Shown here: positions 25,609 through 33,775 of the stretch, piece after piece
How positions within the stretch are numbered: the first letter of the stretch is position 1
Layout: each line of letters begins with the position of its first letter
NCBI RefSeq assembly: GCF_029855125.1
Contig: NZ_CP123229.1
Coordinates: forward strand, 1,922,001-1,986,000
Origin: Methylocapsa sp. D3K7
GTDB taxonomy: Bacteria > Pseudomonadota > Alphaproteobacteria > Rhizobiales > Beijerinckiaceae
DNA length: 64,000 nt
Direction: 5' to 3'
Notes under the pieces: generated by a model
Database searches by the model: none
The model's input: the letters and a program-made list of their open reading frames with translations, nothing else
Told to the model about the DNA's origin: nothing
Made by a program: the position numbers and the translations under genes

Positions 25609-26052
25609 CTAGCGATGCATGTGGCGATAGCCAACACTGCGTCCGGTATGGAAACCGCCGCCGTAGGTAGCGTAATGTCCGCCACGTCCGTACCCATAGT
25701 GGCGATAGGACCCATAGTAGGGATAGCCGCCACCATAATATCCGTAATAGGGGCTGCCGTAGCCGTAGCCATAATAACCTCCCCCCGCCAGCGCGAAAGG
25801 AAGCGTAGCCAAGCCAAGGGCGGTGCCCGCGACCGCCGCACCAGGATTCCACCCATAATACCTATGATAGTATCTGTGATGGTAACCATAGTGCCGATAA
25901 TGATGCCTATAGCGATAAGCGACCGGCTCTGCCTGGGTTTGCTGTGGCGCGATGAGCTTCGAACTCATAACGCTCATCGGAGCCGCGGAGGCGGTCGCGG
26001 TAAGCGCGAGCAGAACCGCCCCGGAGACCGTAGACATACTTTTGATATACAT
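25609..26052 (-). CDS. Gly/Tyr/His-rich exported protein
   Basis: 147 residues. The ATG at 26052 follows AGGAGG. A signal peptide (MSTVSGAVLLALTATASAAP, starting at residue 6) precedes a His/Tyr/Arg-rich segment (YRYRHHYRHYGYHHRYYHRY), a hydrophobic patch (AAVAGTALGLATLPFALAGG) and a Gly/Tyr-rich tail. Low-complexity exported proteins of this type are common in Hyphomicrobiales; metal binding through His is conceivable but unproven. An EcfG-type promoter lies 25 bases upstream. Confidence 0.75.
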   Translation of the reverse strand: MYIKSMSTVSGAVLLALTATASAAPMSVMSSKLIAPQQTQAEPVAYRYRHHYRHYGYHHRYYHRYYGWNPGAAVAGTALGLATLPFALAGGGYYGYGYGSPYYGYYGGGYPYYGSYRHYGYGRGGHYATYGGGFHTGRSVGYRHMHR

Positions 26053-26076
26053 ATCACACCTCCTGTGAGGTTAGGG

Positions 26077-26102
26077 AACGTCCCCGTAGCTCCATTTGTT
26101 CC
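26077..26102 (-). promoter_or_regulatory. EcfG-type general stress promoter
   Basis: On the minus strand GGAAC (26102-26098) and CGTT (26080-26077) are spaced by 17 bases. The -10 element is 25 bases from the ATG of the Gly/Tyr/His-rich gene. Confidence 0.7.
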
Positions 26103-26366
26103 TGTCCCTTCTCAAATCGTTGAAACCGTGTGATTTTCGTTGTGGGATTTTCTTACTCAGCAAGCAGCGTCTTTAGAAGGCGGCTCTTGCCTGCCGATCC
26201 CATGCGTCTGACTCGCGTCTGCGGCCTGAAACGACACAATGCAGGTATTTCTTGAAGTGGTTCCGGCTCGGCTTTCTCATATCTGGAGATCGGCGATGCT
26301 CTTAGCCCGGACTTGGCTTCCAAAATGGCATTGGCGTAATTCAAAACCGCGTTGATAGGATGCGCT

Positions 26367-27166
26367 GGCGTTGAAACGTTAACGACGGGCCAGCGCATGT
26401 GTTAATTTGGGTCATGAAGCCCCTCTCCTATGCCCGTCACCGATTTCCTCCCGACGTCATCCGACATGCTGTCAGGCTCTACCTCCGGCTCACCCTAAGC
26501 CACCGGGATGTCGAGGATCTCCTGGCTGAGCGCAGAGTGATGATCAGCAATGAGTCGATCCGTCGGTGGGTGTTCAAATTCGGGCCACTCATTGCCAAGA
26601 ACTTGCGTGAGGGCCGGCCCAAAGCCTACTGCCGATGGCATCTCGACGAAATGGTGGTCTCAATCGCTGGACGCCAAATGTATAGCGCGTCGTCGATAGC
26701 GAAGGCGAGGTTCTCGAGATCCTAGTCCAGCCCCAACGCGATAAGGCCGCAGCGGTGCGGCTGCTGCGGAAACTGCTTCGACGCCAGAGCTTTGTTCCAA
26801 CGGTGATCGTCACCGACAAACTGAGATCCTACGGCGCGGCGCTTCGCGAAATGGGTTTCTCGGGATTGCATGAGCAAGGGCTGCGCGCCAACAATCGCGC
26901 GGAGAACTCACATCAGCCTCTTCGACGACGCGAACGAAAAATGTAAGGCTAATCAGCCCACTCGGCGCAGCATTCGCTTCAGTCCACGCGGCAGTTTACA
27001 ACACGTTCAATGTTCAACGGCATTTAATCAGCCGGCGGATCCATAGACAGTTTCGGAGTGCGGCGTATACGCGGCGTATACAAAGAGTGATGCGACAACT
27101 GCTGTCGCATAAATTTAGACCTCAGCGTCAGCTTCTTGTCGTCAGTCCATTAACGTGTCAGTGCCC
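26367..27166 (+). mobile_element. IS6-like insertion sequence remnant, 800 bp
   Basis: The ends GGCGTTGAAACGTTAACG (26367) and, on the minus strand, GGGCACTGACACGTTAATGG (27166) are imperfect inverted repeats flanking a broken IS6-type transposase. The length of about 800 bp is typical for IS6. The right end truncates a LuxR-type gene. The same end sequence occurs alone at six other places in the window. Confidence 0.75.
26414..27057 (+). pseudogene. IS6-family transposase with several lesions
   Basis: From the ATG at 26414 the N-terminus is good (HRFPPDVIRHAVRLYLRLTL, then WHLDEMVVSIAGRQMY). A few bases are lost near 26683, and the frame resumes as AVDSEGEVLEILVQPQRDKA, continuing to TDKLRSYGAALREMGF and NNRAENSHQPLRRRERKM. 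A stop at about 26943 and a further shift precede VHAAVYNTFNVQRHLISRR. The DDE core (WHLDE, VTDKL, NNRAENSHQP) is recognisable, but the gene is dead. Confidence 0.8.
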
Positions 27167-27515
27167 ACTTTGCCGATGCGTATCGGTCTTGGCAAACACG
27201 GATTTCAACTGATTGCGCGCCGTCTCCCGGGAAATCTTCAACTCCCTGGCGGCGATATCGGGGGGGCGCCGCGCGCTTCGCGAGTCCGGATCGCGAACGA
27301 ACATCCGGCGGTCTTTGATCCTGATATTATCGTCGAAACAGCTTCGGCCACGGTGTTCGCGTCAACAACAAATCCATGCCGGTCGAGCGCGACCGCGGGA
27401 CGGCGCATCGCATTGAGCCCGGCGGTGGGGAAGCCTCCGCTCCGGACGCTCCGGAGACCGCCGCGATCTCGATCAAGCGCCGGGTGAAGTAGCAAGAATA
27501 GGCTCTTTTTTTTTC
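27158..27515 (-). pseudogene. LuxR-type regulator remnant truncated by IS end
   Basis: Pieces in different frames match a LuxR-family regulator: LNAMRRPAVALDRHGFVVDA (PAS-like part), FDDNIRIKDRRMFVRDPDS after a shift near 27340, then the helix-turn-helix IAARELKISRETARNQLKSV and FAKTDTHRQS. Directly after HRQS the sequence enters the IS6 end, whose GGGCACTGA supplies a TGA. So the gene lost its last codons to the insertion and carries at least one frameshift. Confidence 0.6.
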
Positions 27516-27561
27516 GCCTACTTGGCGAACGTCTGAATTCATATCCAGCATGGTAATTGCA

Positions 27562-28680
27562 CTACTGGGACAAATGCATGGAATATCGCACCGCGAAGGA
27601 CGCGTGGGTGACCGATACGCTCGTACCTAGAGAATCCATCACGACATCCACCCGAGCATCAAGCTGCTTGGCGAGCGCTTCGATAATCGTCGTGCCTAGG
27701 CCGGGATTTGTCTTGTCAAAATGGCTCTCCGGCAGTCCAATGCCATTATCGGAAACCGTAAGTCTCCAGTTCGGTTCTGCGAGTTCATATGCCACGACCA
27801 CAGTGCCATCGCTCCGGTCACCGGGAAATGCGTGCTTGAGCGCGTTGATTACGAGCTCGGTTACAATCAGACCCATGCTGACGGCGTGACTGGAAGTGAC
27901 GGCGCCACTTTCGACATGCACCTTCAAGGAGACCGGCCGACGGTCGCCAACCATCGAGGCTGCCAAGGTCTCACACAGCTGGGATAAATAGGGGCCGAGG
28001 GCGATTGTCGTGCCAGGTTTCGAGCCGTGAAGATGCTGCTGTATGGCCGCAACCAACATGACTCGCTGATGGGCATCGTGAAGATGCAGCCGCGTCTCTT
28101 CCGAGCGCGCCGTTCTGGCCTTGATGCGGAGAATGCCCGCGATGATCTGGAGGCTGTTCGCGACGCGGTGCTGCATCTCCTGCAGCAATAATTCCTTATG
28201 TTGCAGGAGCTCCTGCAACTCGCGCTCCTTGGCGCGCTGCTCGGTGATGTCCTCGATGGCCAGAAGAATTGTGGCATCGTAATTTTCTTCATAAAAGACA
28301 CTGCGCGCATTGAGCAGCATCGTGCGCCGCCCGATGCCGGAAAATTCCTGCTCGACTTCGTAAGCTTCCATCACGGCGTGCCGTGGCGCGATGCTCTCCA
28401 GCAGCAACCGAAGCTCGGCGATATTCCACTGGCCCTCACCTAGCGCAAATAGAGGACGTCCTTGAACATCCTGACGTTTCATCCCGAACATCAGATAGAA
28501 GGAGCGATTTGCGGTGACGACATGCAAGTCCTTGTCGAGGACGAGGAGGGGTTCGCGAATGGTATCCACGATCGCCTGGGCGAGCGCGCCCCTATGATCG
28601 ATGTTCGTGAAATGCTGCCCCTTGGGCAACGCCAATATTTCTGCTGCAAAAGGGTGCCCTAACCAGTTTGGCGCTTCCAT
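27562..28680 (-). CDS. HWE/HisKA_2-type sensor histidine kinase with PAS
   Basis: 372 residues from the ATG at 28680, which follows GGAGGG. Domain order: a PAS domain (IREPLLVLDKDLHVVTANRS to the end near LLAIEDITEQ), a coiled linker (ELQELLQHKELLLQ), the phosphoacceptor His in EMQHRVANSLQIIAG, and an ATPase domain with N box ELVINALKHAFPGD and G box VSDNGIGLPE. No membrane segment, so it is a cytoplasmic sensor. Such kinases often feed the PhyR-EcfG stress cascade or light/redox responses; here that is only inferred. It is downstream of the GlsB/YeaQ gene on the same strand. Confidence 0.9.
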   Translation of the reverse strand: MEAPNWLGHPFAAEILALPKGQHFTNIDHRGALAQAIVDTIREPLLVLDKDLHVVTANRSFYLMFGMKRQDVQGRPLFALGEGQWNIAELRLLLESIAPRHAVMEAYEVEQEFSGIGRRTMLLNARSVFYEENYDATILLAIEDITEQRAKERELQELLQHKELLLQEMQHRVANSLQIIAGILRIKARTARSEETRLHLHDAHQRVMLVAAIQQHLHGSKPGTTIALGPYLSQLCETLAASMVGDRRPVSLKVHVESGAVTSSHAVSMGLIVTELVINALKHAFPGDRSDGTVVVAYELAEPNWRLTVSDNGIGLPESHFDKTNPGLGTTIIEALAKQLDARVDVVMDSLGTSVSVTHASFAVRYSMHLSQ

Positions 28681-28728
28681 CTTTACCCTCCGAAAGCCCC
28701 TCACGCACGCGACGCACCAAGCGGCCGT

Positions 28729-29022
28729 CTACCAACGTCTTCCCCAACTCCCTCGCCATCCGCCTCCGCCACGAATGAGACGGATGATCAACAATAGGAT
28801 CAGCGCGCCAAGGGTGGCGTTGATGATGGCTGCAACAATGCCCAAGCCAAGATGGATGCCGAGTTGAGGCAGCAGCCAACTGCCGATGAAGGCACCTATA
28901 ATTCCTATGAGGAGATCACCGAGGAGCCCAAACCCGGTGCCTTGCACGATTTGGCCAGCCAACCATCCAGCAATGAGGCCGACCAGCAATATGATCAGGA
29001 GACTTTCATTCGACATGTGCAT
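28729..29022 (-). CDS. GlsB/YeaQ/YmgE-family membrane protein
   Basis: 97 residues with three hydrophobic segments and the family pattern LIAGWLAGQIVQGTGFGLLG, then GDLLIGIIGAFIGSWLLP. It belongs to the transglycosylase-associated protein family, small inner-membrane proteins induced by stress whose enzymatic role is unproven. The ATG at 29022 follows AAGGAGG. A copy of the 17-bp palindrome lies 75 bases upstream. The histidine kinase gene follows 48 bases downstream. Confidence 0.9.
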   Translation of the reverse strand: MHMSNESLLIILLVGLIAGWLAGQIVQGTGFGLLGDLLIGIIGAFIGSWLLPQLGIHLGLGIVAAIINATLGALILLLIIRLIRGGGGWRGSWGRRW

Positions 29023-29096
29023 TTTCGTATCCTCCTTACGGGAGGAGGGGGACTTCCCCGTGCAGTAATAAGCCTACGCCCATGCGATGGTAGAGA

Positions 29097-29113
29097 CTGT
29101 GCAAAATTGCTCA
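29097..29113. promoter_or_regulatory. Shared 17-bp near-palindrome upstream of GlsB/YeaQ gene
   Basis: Minus strand TGAGCAATTTTGCACAG, 75 bases upstream of the ATG at 29022. The half nearer the gene is less symmetric than in the copy at 20277. Confidence 0.45.
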
Positions 29114-29231
29114 CATCGCCGCAAATTGAGTGCAGATCGAGCATATTTTCGCCTTCAGGAAAAAGTCGTGACAGGGTGAGGGCGAGAGCCTTGAAGCCGG
29201 ACAGCCACCAAAAAACGCTGGTCAAGAAGCG

Positions 29232-29362
29232 GTCGCCGGGGAAAGAATTGCGACGACGGCTTCCTTGCCTTGCTCTGAAACGACGGTGATTTTCACCTTA
29301 CCTCTCTGGATATAGGAAACTGAATCCGCGGGATCTCCCTGTGAAAAAACGATCTGGTCACT
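29232..29362 (-). pseudogene. Fragment of a Crp/Fnr-type regulator
   Basis: The frame reads SDQIVFSQGDPADSVSYIQR, then GKVKITVVSEQGKEAVVAIL and ends shortly after. It matches the beta-roll of the regulator at 19529-20200 closely at DNA level, but has no start, dimer helix or DNA-binding domain. It looks like a short duplicated piece of a related regulator. Confidence 0.7.
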
Positions 29363-29685
29363 TCATTGAGCGAAGGTGTCAAACCGTAGGAGTTCCGATG
29401 GATACCATTCGATTTCATGGCCCCGGGCACACGCGGCCTATGCATCAAAATGATCAAAATCAGCTCTACTCATTTCCTCGACCATTCTCGCCTTTTAGCT
29501 GATTGATTTGGATTGTTCGCTACCGCCCCGTTGCAATGCAGCATTTGGTACCCATGTGTTAAGTCTTGAGCGATTGCATTGGCGCGCCGAAGCTTACGCC
29601 GCCGACCGTAATCCAGATACATCGGACCAGCGCTCAGGGGTGTCGCGCCCGTCCTTAACAGGAAAGCCCCAAGGAAAAGCATCTC

Positions 29686-30120
29686 ATGAACAAAAACACC
29701 GAGACCACAGCTACGAAGCCCGCCAGTTTCCCAAACGGCCCGGAAGCATTCCGCGATATGGCGGAAAAGGGCGCCACGCAAGCCAAAGAAACTTACGAGA
29801 ACATGACCGCAGCCTCGACTGAAGCGGCCGATCTCATAAAAAATAGCTATTGGACGGCGGTTAAGGGTGTGGAGGACTACAACAGCAAGTTCATCGAATT
29901 CGCTCGCGCGAACACCAACGCCGCTTTTGACTTTGTCCAGAAGATGTCCGGCGTGAACTCGCCTGCGGCGTTCATAGAACTGTGGACAGAACATGCACGC
30001 AAGCAGGCCGAGACGCTGACCGAGCAGAGCAAGCAACTTGCGGCGCGCGCCCAGAAGGTGACGCGCGCAACCGAGCCCCTCAAGACGGGCGTCGTAAACC
30101 CGTTCAAACACGCCGCCTGA
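29686..30120 (+). CDS. Phasin family protein
   Basis: 144 residues, MNKNTETTATKPASFPNGPE..., with the phasin core (TYENMTAASTEAADLIKNSY, VKGVEDYNSKFIEFARANTN, AAFDFVQKMSGVNSPAAFIE, ELWTEHARKQAETLTEQ). Phasins coat polyhydroxyalkanoate granules and control their size and number. AAGGAAAAG precedes the ATG. No PHA synthase or depolymerase is in the window. The dense amphipathic helices fit a granule-surface protein. Confidence 0.92.
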   Translation: MNKNTETTATKPASFPNGPEAFRDMAEKGATQAKETYENMTAASTEAADLIKNSYWTAVKGVEDYNSKFIEFARANTNAAFDFVQKMSGVNSPAAFIELWTEHARKQAETLTEQSKQLAARAQKVTRATEPLKTGVVNPFKHAA

Positions 30121-30469
30121 GCTGAGTTGTCCTAAACTTTAGCGTCGTTCGAGGCGCGCCAGGCACGTATGCCATCCTCGTCCTCGATCAGGCGGGGCGG
30201 CATTTCTTGACGAAGCTTCCCGTTCCGGACAACTCACGCTCTTCCTCTGCCGCCGAAATCGCTCGAGCTCCATCCGATGGAGAACATCTAGCAATTCATG
30301 CGCGGCAAGTGGCTCGGTATGCGCGATTGGGCTTAATCGGCCATAATCAACAAGACTTGGTATTATCCGATTCGTGTTCCTCGAGCGCGATTGAGTTGAA
30401 AGCTCCCTTACGCGGACGGCGTCAGTTTCGATATCGGAACGAAGCGCGCCGTGGCTGGACCCGGCCCCG

Positions 30470-30700
30470 ATGGACTATAATGCCTGGTTCGAGTGTTTCT
30501 CGATGGGCGCTGGTTCACTTTCGACGCGCGCCACAGTACGCCGCGCATCGGCCGCATCACCGTCGCCCGCGGGCGACGGTGATGCGGCCGATGTCCCGCT
30601 CATTTCGTCGTTTGGCCCTCACATTCTAAAGACGTTCCGGGCGTGGACGGAGGAAGTGGACGCTGCGGTTCTGCATGACCTCAATCGCCGCAGCGCCTGA
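30470..30700 (+). CDS. Doubtful small protein carrying a palindrome
   Basis: A 76-codon frame, MDYNAWFECFSMGAGSLSTR..., ending in plausible helix SFGPHILKTFRAWTEEVDAA. Its centre (RRASAASPSPAGDGDAADVP) is encoded by a perfect 48-bp palindrome, which makes natural coding doubtful. No ribosome-binding site or family. If real, it is a small soluble protein. Confidence 0.25.
   Translation: MDYNAWFECFSMGAGSLSTRATVRRASAASPSPAGDGDAADVPLISSFGPHILKTFRAWTEEVDAAVLHDLNRRSA
30546..30593. repeat. Perfect 48-bp palindrome without spacer
   Basis: The 24 bases CATCGGCCGCATCACCGTCG + CCCG are followed immediately by their exact reverse complement. There is no loop, so it would form a cruciform or a very stable RNA hairpin; no T-run follows. 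Confidence 0.97.
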
Positions 30701-31392
30701 ATGCCCGGGCCTTGCCGCTCGGCAAAAGGCCGAATGCGCCTCCGGAAGGTAAAGTCGGCGCGGACACACGAAATGAGCAGAGCACCCTATTTTCAAGTTT
30801 GGAGTTAAAACGTGCCATGATGGAGGCAAAACTAGTCGGATCCGTCAATCGCAGACGCCGTCACTCCAAGTGCATCCGCGAATAATCTTACCCCTAAATA
30901 CTGGAGAACACATATGGCGAGCATGGGGATGAGAGCGCCCCACGATATTGACAAGTAAAACCCGCCAACGTGACAAAGTCCGCTAACTTGTTTATAGGAA
31001 TAGGGAGGATCGAAGTTATTCCTTCGAATCCACTTTGCTTTTGCTTTTCTTCCTTGGAATAACTATCGACAAGCTCCTTGATAGGATGAAGGGTGAACGT
31101 CCATGCTAATGGCATGGCCTATTATCTGCTGAATCCGGCTCGGAGTTTTGAGATTCTGATTCATATGCATGTCCTCCAATTGAGAGGACGCTCATTTATG
31201 TTTGTAAGTTCACCACGTCGCCGGATGCTATGGTGCCGCCATTCACACATTATTCGTGACCGTTGCGAAATCGTCGCCGGCTCCCAGCGCTATGCGGATG
31301 CGCGGCCATAGGAGCGGATGAAACTCGGCGCTGTATTGATCGCCTATGAATCAAGCGTTTGAGTAACAGTTGTCACGAGAGAGAGAGTTCCG
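30701..31392. other. Intergenic region with an IS-end-like repeat
   Basis: About 690 bases without a supported gene. It contains the repeat at 30946-30981. Short frames on both strands (30894-31115 minus, 31093-31311 plus) have no recognisable content. GAGAGAGAGTT just before 31393 is the ribosome-binding site of the response regulator. Confidence 0.3.
30946..30981 (-). repeat. Dispersed IS-end-like repeat, copy D
   Basis: On the minus strand GGACTTTGTCACGTTGGCGG, then GTTTTACTTGTCAATA. It aligns with copy A (16395), including the outer TTGNCA and TGTCAA halves. Confidence 0.55.
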
Positions 31393-31758
31393 ATGGCCGT
31401 GATACTGATCGTCGAAGATGATGTGTTTACCCGTGAAATAGCGGAGCTCATGATTCAAGACTGGGGGCACCACACACTTTCGGCCAGCGACGTAGATGAG
31501 GCGCTGACACTCCTGCGTTCCTCTCAAACCATTGACGCACTTTTTACCGATATTTATCTCAAGACAGCGGTCCTTGGCGGGTGTGAACTTGCAAACCAGG
31601 CAATCAAGCTTAGGCCGAAATTGCGTGTGCTTTACACGACAGGAAATTGTATTACCGACAAAATGAAAGCTTTGTTTGCGGAAGGCACCCACTTCCTTCC
31701 TAAGCCGTACACTCAGCACCAGCTCCAAGACTCTGTCGAAGACCTGCTCGCAGCTTAA
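31393..31758 (+). CDS. Single-domain response regulator
   Basis: 121 residues: a receiver domain only. Acidic pocket IVEDDVF (residues 6-12), phosphoacceptor Asp in DALFTDIYL, switch Thr in LYTTGN and Lys in LPKPY. It is encoded 35 bases upstream of the HWE/HisKA_2 kinase at 31794 and is surely its partner. With no output domain, signalling ends in protein-protein contact or a phosphorelay to another protein. Confidence 0.92.
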   Translation: MAVILIVEDDVFTREIAELMIQDWGHHTLSASDVDEALTLLRSSQTIDALFTDIYLKTAVLGGCELANQAIKLRPKLRVLYTTGNCITDKMKALFAEGTHFLPKPYTQHQLQDSVEDLLAA

Positions 31759-31793
31759 TTTTGAAGTGGCGTAATCTATAAGGAACGACGGTT

Positions 31794-33221
31794 ATGTCCG
31801 ATATTGCCTTAGGAGAAAAAGCCGTGTCCGATATTGCTGCTAGCGATATTGTTGAGACCATACCCAGTGCACTCATCATTCTCGATAGAAACTTAAACAT
31901 TACATCTGCTAATCGCGCGTTTTACCAGACGTTCCGCACGAGCAGCAGTGAGACCGAGGGATGTCATATTTATGAGCTTGGAAACCGGCAGTGGGACATC
32001 CCCGCACTTCGTACCCTGCTTGAGAGCGTGATCCCACATCGTGCATCGGTTGAAGGATTCGAGGTTGAGCATGATTTTCCGACCATTGGTCGCCGCACAA
32101 TGCTGGTCAACGCCCGGAAGATTTTTCGTCCCGGCAACCATGAGGGTTCTATTCTGCTCGCTATCGAGGATGTCAGCGAGGAGCGCGCGGCCCGGGCGGA
32201 GAGCAAACGTAACTGGCAACTTACCCAAAGTATCGTTGATACGATTCGCGATCCCCTGGTTGTCCTCGAACAAGACATGACGATTGTGACGGCGAGCAAG
32301 GCGTTTTTCACGATATTCGGGATCACGGAGGAGGAGGCGCGGGGGCTGCGTTTTTCTGAATTAGGTCAGCATCAATGGGACGTACCTGCTCTGCGACATT
32401 TGATGGAGAAGGTGCTCCCGGAAAACAAGCCGATCGAAAGCTTCGAAATCGAGGATAATTTTCCGGGTCTCGGTCGCCGTGTCTTCAACTTGAATGCGAG
32501 AAAAATTTTTCAGGCGGGAAACCACGTTACTCGGATGCTCCTCGTGTTCGAGGACATCACCGACCGCAAACAGCGAGAGCGCGACGCCCTAAGCTTAACG
32601 AACGAAATCTCTCATCGGATCAAGAATAACTTGCAGGTCATCGTTGGCTTAATCGCCTACGAAGCGAGATCGACGGCATTGCCCTGCGTTCAAGGTTATA
32701 GTGCCATGCAGTCACGCATCGGAGCAATTGCCCAGCTTTACGACCTGATATCTCAATCCAGCCGCGGCGGGGCCATCGCAATGGACGCATATCTCAGGGA
32801 AATCGCCAAAACCATGTCAGCGAGCCTACTTGGACACACGTCGGGCATCAAAATAGAGGTCAAGGCCGAAGCATTGGATATCGACCCAGATCGTGCTGTG
32901 CCCTTCGGCCTTCTGGTCAATGAGTTGGCGACGAACGCCATTAAGCATGCTTTTCCTGGTGGGACAGGACGGGTCGTGCTGAGCGTGGGACAGGTTGGCG
33001 ATCAAATTGAGCTGACCGTCGCCGACGACGGTGTAGGTATGAAGGATAATGATTCCGCGAAGATTCCTGAGAAACGTGGTTCCGACTACGTGGCTATCTT
33101 TGTGCGTCAGCTTGGCGGCACAATCGCTCCGTCGGAATTGGAAGAAACTGGAACGATCGTTAGAATACGATTTCCCTTCCGTCTGGTCCCACCAGGAGGT
33201 AGCGAGCGCATAGCTGCGTAG
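31794..33221 (+). CDS. HWE/HisKA_2-type sensor kinase with two PAS domains
   Basis: 475 residues. AAGGAACG lies before the ATG. Two tandem PAS domains of similar sequence (first from IPSALIILDRNLNITSANRA, second from RDPLVVLEQDMTIVTASKAF), each ending in an IEDV/FEDI motif, precede the phosphoacceptor His in NEISHRIKNNLQVIVG and an ATPase domain with N box ELATNAIKHAFPGG and G box VADDGVGMK. No transmembrane helix, so it is a soluble sensor. It forms an operon with the response regulator. The PAS pair resembles the single PAS of the kinase at 27562, suggesting a common origin. Confidence 0.93.
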   Translation: MSDIALGEKAVSDIAASDIVETIPSALIILDRNLNITSANRAFYQTFRTSSSETEGCHIYELGNRQWDIPALRTLLESVIPHRASVEGFEVEHDFPTIGRRTMLVNARKIFRPGNHEGSILLAIEDVSEERAARAESKRNWQLTQSIVDTIRDPLVVLEQDMTIVTASKAFFTIFGITEEEARGLRFSELGQHQWDVPALRHLMEKVLPENKPIESFEIEDNFPGLGRRVFNLNARKIFQAGNHVTRMLLVFEDITDRKQRERDALSLTNEISHRIKNNLQVIVGLIAYEARSTALPCVQGYSAMQSRIGAIAQLYDLISQSSRGGAIAMDAYLREIAKTMSASLLGHTSGIKIEVKAEALDIDPDRAVPFGLLVNELATNAIKHAFPGGTGRVVLSVGQVGDQIELTVADDGVGMKDNDSAKIPEKRGSDYVAIFVRQLGGTIAPSELEETGTIVRIRFPFRLVPPGGSERIAA

Positions 33222-33229
33222 GGCCTTGT

Positions 33230-33247
33230 GGCTTTGACACGGTAACG
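33230..33247 (+). repeat. Dispersed IS-end-like repeat, copy E (short)
   Basis: GGCTTTGACACGGTAACG, one mismatch from the 18-base start of copy A. It lies 9 bases after the kinase stop and faces an IS3 orfA fragment. Confidence 0.5.
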
Positions 33248-33414
33248 ATCGGGCTACAAGAAGCCAGGCCGCTGAGGCCTCGATTTATACGGCCACAGCT
33301 GTCGCATCGCTCCCGGATTATGTGCCGTGGTCCGAAATTGTCGGTGCGCGATTTAGTGCGTAAGCGTGGTCTGGAGCTTTCAATTACCCACAAAAGCAAG
33401 CGCTCCGAGCTCTC

Positions 33415-33561
33415 GTGCTCGGAACGCCACCGGCTCAACGTCGATTTGGCTATGCCGAGATCATTTGCAACCCGCTCGACGCCGCGTCCGCTGGTCAGCG
33501 TCAGCCGCACCGCCTCCCGTTTGAACTCGTTCGTAAATCGTCTTTGTTTGTTCCTGCTCAT
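33415..33561 (-). pseudogene. IS3-family OrfA, N-terminal fragment
   Basis: From the ATG at 33561: MSRNKQRRFTNEFKREAVRL, then the helix-turn-helix VERVANDLGIAKSTLSRWRS. Homology stops around SEHE (33415), after which the frame is unrelated. The IS3 upstream sequence with GGAGGTGGCG before the start is still present. No orfB follows. Confidence 0.7.
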
Positions 33562-33775
33562 CGCCACCTCCGCTATCTTTCATAGGGGATAGCTCTCCAC
33601 TTTTGCAGGGCAAGTCCAAACTCGCATCCATCGCGCCAGGGAATGAATACTGCGTGTCGCTTCCTCCTTTGCAATCTTCGCCACTTTGACAATGATCCAC
33701 TATCAATTTAGCGGCGAACAGCATCGCTCGCTGCGCGTCTGTCTATCCCCCGAGATGACCGACGCTTGAGCCCGG

